A stretch of DNA of 64,000 nucleotides. It comes from Eriocheir sinensis (lineage: Eukaryota; Arthropoda; Malacostraca; Decapoda; Varunidae). Shown here piece after piece: positions 63,093 to 64,000 of this stretch. The notes beneath the pieces were generated by a model, which was not told the origin of the DNA, made no database searches, and saw only the letters and a list, made by a program, of their open reading frames with translations. The stretch spans positions 434,001 through 498,000 of the forward strand of contig NW_026111184.1 in assembly GCF_024679095.1 (NCBI RefSeq). Direction: 5' to 3'. Position 1 is the stretch's first letter; each line of letters begins with the position of its first letter. The position numbers and the translations under genes were made by a program.

Positions 63093-63528
63093 AATTTACC
63101 TTATTATATTTGTATTTTGAATATTTATTTTAATACAAATTAAAATATTTTATGTGTATTTTGGTATATATAATTTTATAAAAAATGCGTTATCTTATAG
63201 GTATTTTGCATCGTAGTTTTCATACAAATGAACATTATTTTATTAATATTCAGTGTATATATTTTGATACGATTTTATATTATACTATTTGTGTTTGGTA
63301 TATATTTTTTTATACATATTTTCATTATTTAATGTGTATTTTTTATATATATTTTATACAAATTAACGTTATCTTAAGTGTATTTGTTTATATAATTTCA
63401 TTCAAATTTACATTATTTGAAGTGTATTTTGTATATGTATTTAAATACAAACCTACCTAATTTTATGTGTATTTTGTATATTTATTTTCATACAAATTTA
63501 AATTATTTTTGTGTTTTTTTCTATAAAC
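63093..63528 (+). repeat. Satellite block 40 (plus)
   Basis: Counterpart of 56378-56816 with a few substitutions, for example TTTTTCTATAAACATATAG at the end where the other copy has TTTTTGTATATACATATAG. Confidence 0.84.
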
Positions 63529-64000
63529 ATATAGAGTAAATTTCTATGATAATATATATTCAAAATACATATAAAATTAAGTAAATAAGTATAAAAATAT
63601 ATATATCAAATACACCTAAAAAAAATAAAATTCGTATCAAAATAAATGAACAAAATTCCGAGAAAAGAACGTATATTTGTAGGAAAATAAATATATAAAA
63701 TACACATAAAATTACGAAAATTTGAATAAAAATATATACAAAAAAACAAAAAAAATAAATTTCAATTTGTATGAAAATAGATATACAAAATACACATATA
63801 ATTAGTTAAATTTGTATTTAAATACATGTACAAAATACACATAAAATAATGTAAATTTGTATGAAATGAAAACAAATTCACATAAAATAACGTTCATTTG
63901 TATAAAATAGATATACAAAATATACATAGAAAAATGTAAAATCGTATCAAAATAAATACATAGAATATCAATAAAATAATGTAATTTTGTATAAAAATAA
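63529..64000 (-). repeat. Satellite block 41 (minus), runs off the window
   Basis: Counterpart of 56817-57287. The array evidently continues beyond the window. Confidence 0.84.

Overview
This window is eukaryotic, non-coding and almost entirely satellite DNA. I see no protein-coding, rRNA or tRNA gene. About 63.4 of 64 kb is built from one extremely AT-rich monomer of about 45 bp (observed 43-46). It typically starts ACATTATTTTATGTGTATTT, continues with a TTTGTATATATATTTTC-like middle and ends CATACAAATTT. A hand count of 571-840 gave 48 G+C in 270 bases (about 18%). Many diverged monomer types recur in a fixed order, so the array has a higher-order structure. Two 'ACACATTCTTTTATTG' anchor monomers lie 679 bp apart at 570 and 1249, about 15 monomers. 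Elsewhere the anchor spacing is irregular.

The array is not one head-to-tail run. It is a mosaic of about 41 blocks alternating between a T-rich plus orientation and an A-rich minus orientation, from one monomer to 5.6 kb long. The blocks group into larger copies. There is a giant palindrome with about 3.6-kb arms at 27.28-30.84 and 31.53-35.19 kb, and two more inverted duplications (16.5-19.6 versus 24.0-27.2 kb; 11.4-13.5 versus 20.7-23.0 kb). Direct duplications have offsets of about 6.72, 10.2, 16.2, 16.9, 28.8 and 41.6 kb. Orientation-switch junctions recur with the same bases at several places, so the inversions happened a few times and were then copied by segmental duplication. Five long (TA)n tracts grow out of the TATATATA part of single monomers.

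The one sequence foreign to the satellite is at 48310-48863. It is a 554-bp, comparatively GC-rich, non-autonomous piggyBac-type element flanked by TTAA, with 16-bp terminal inverted repeats starting CCCTAGAA and three copies of a 24-bp hairpin-forming motif. Uninterrupted paralogous target sites are visible at 11146, 36020 and 52764.

The many apparent ORFs (proteins rich in Y, F, I, C and L) are artefacts: 45 bp is 15 codons, so an open frame stays open from one monomer to the next. The piggyBac-type element and the satellite architecture suggest an animal nuclear genome, probably a heterochromatic, centromeric or sex-chromosome-like satellite domain. I cannot name the species or prove the chromosomal location.
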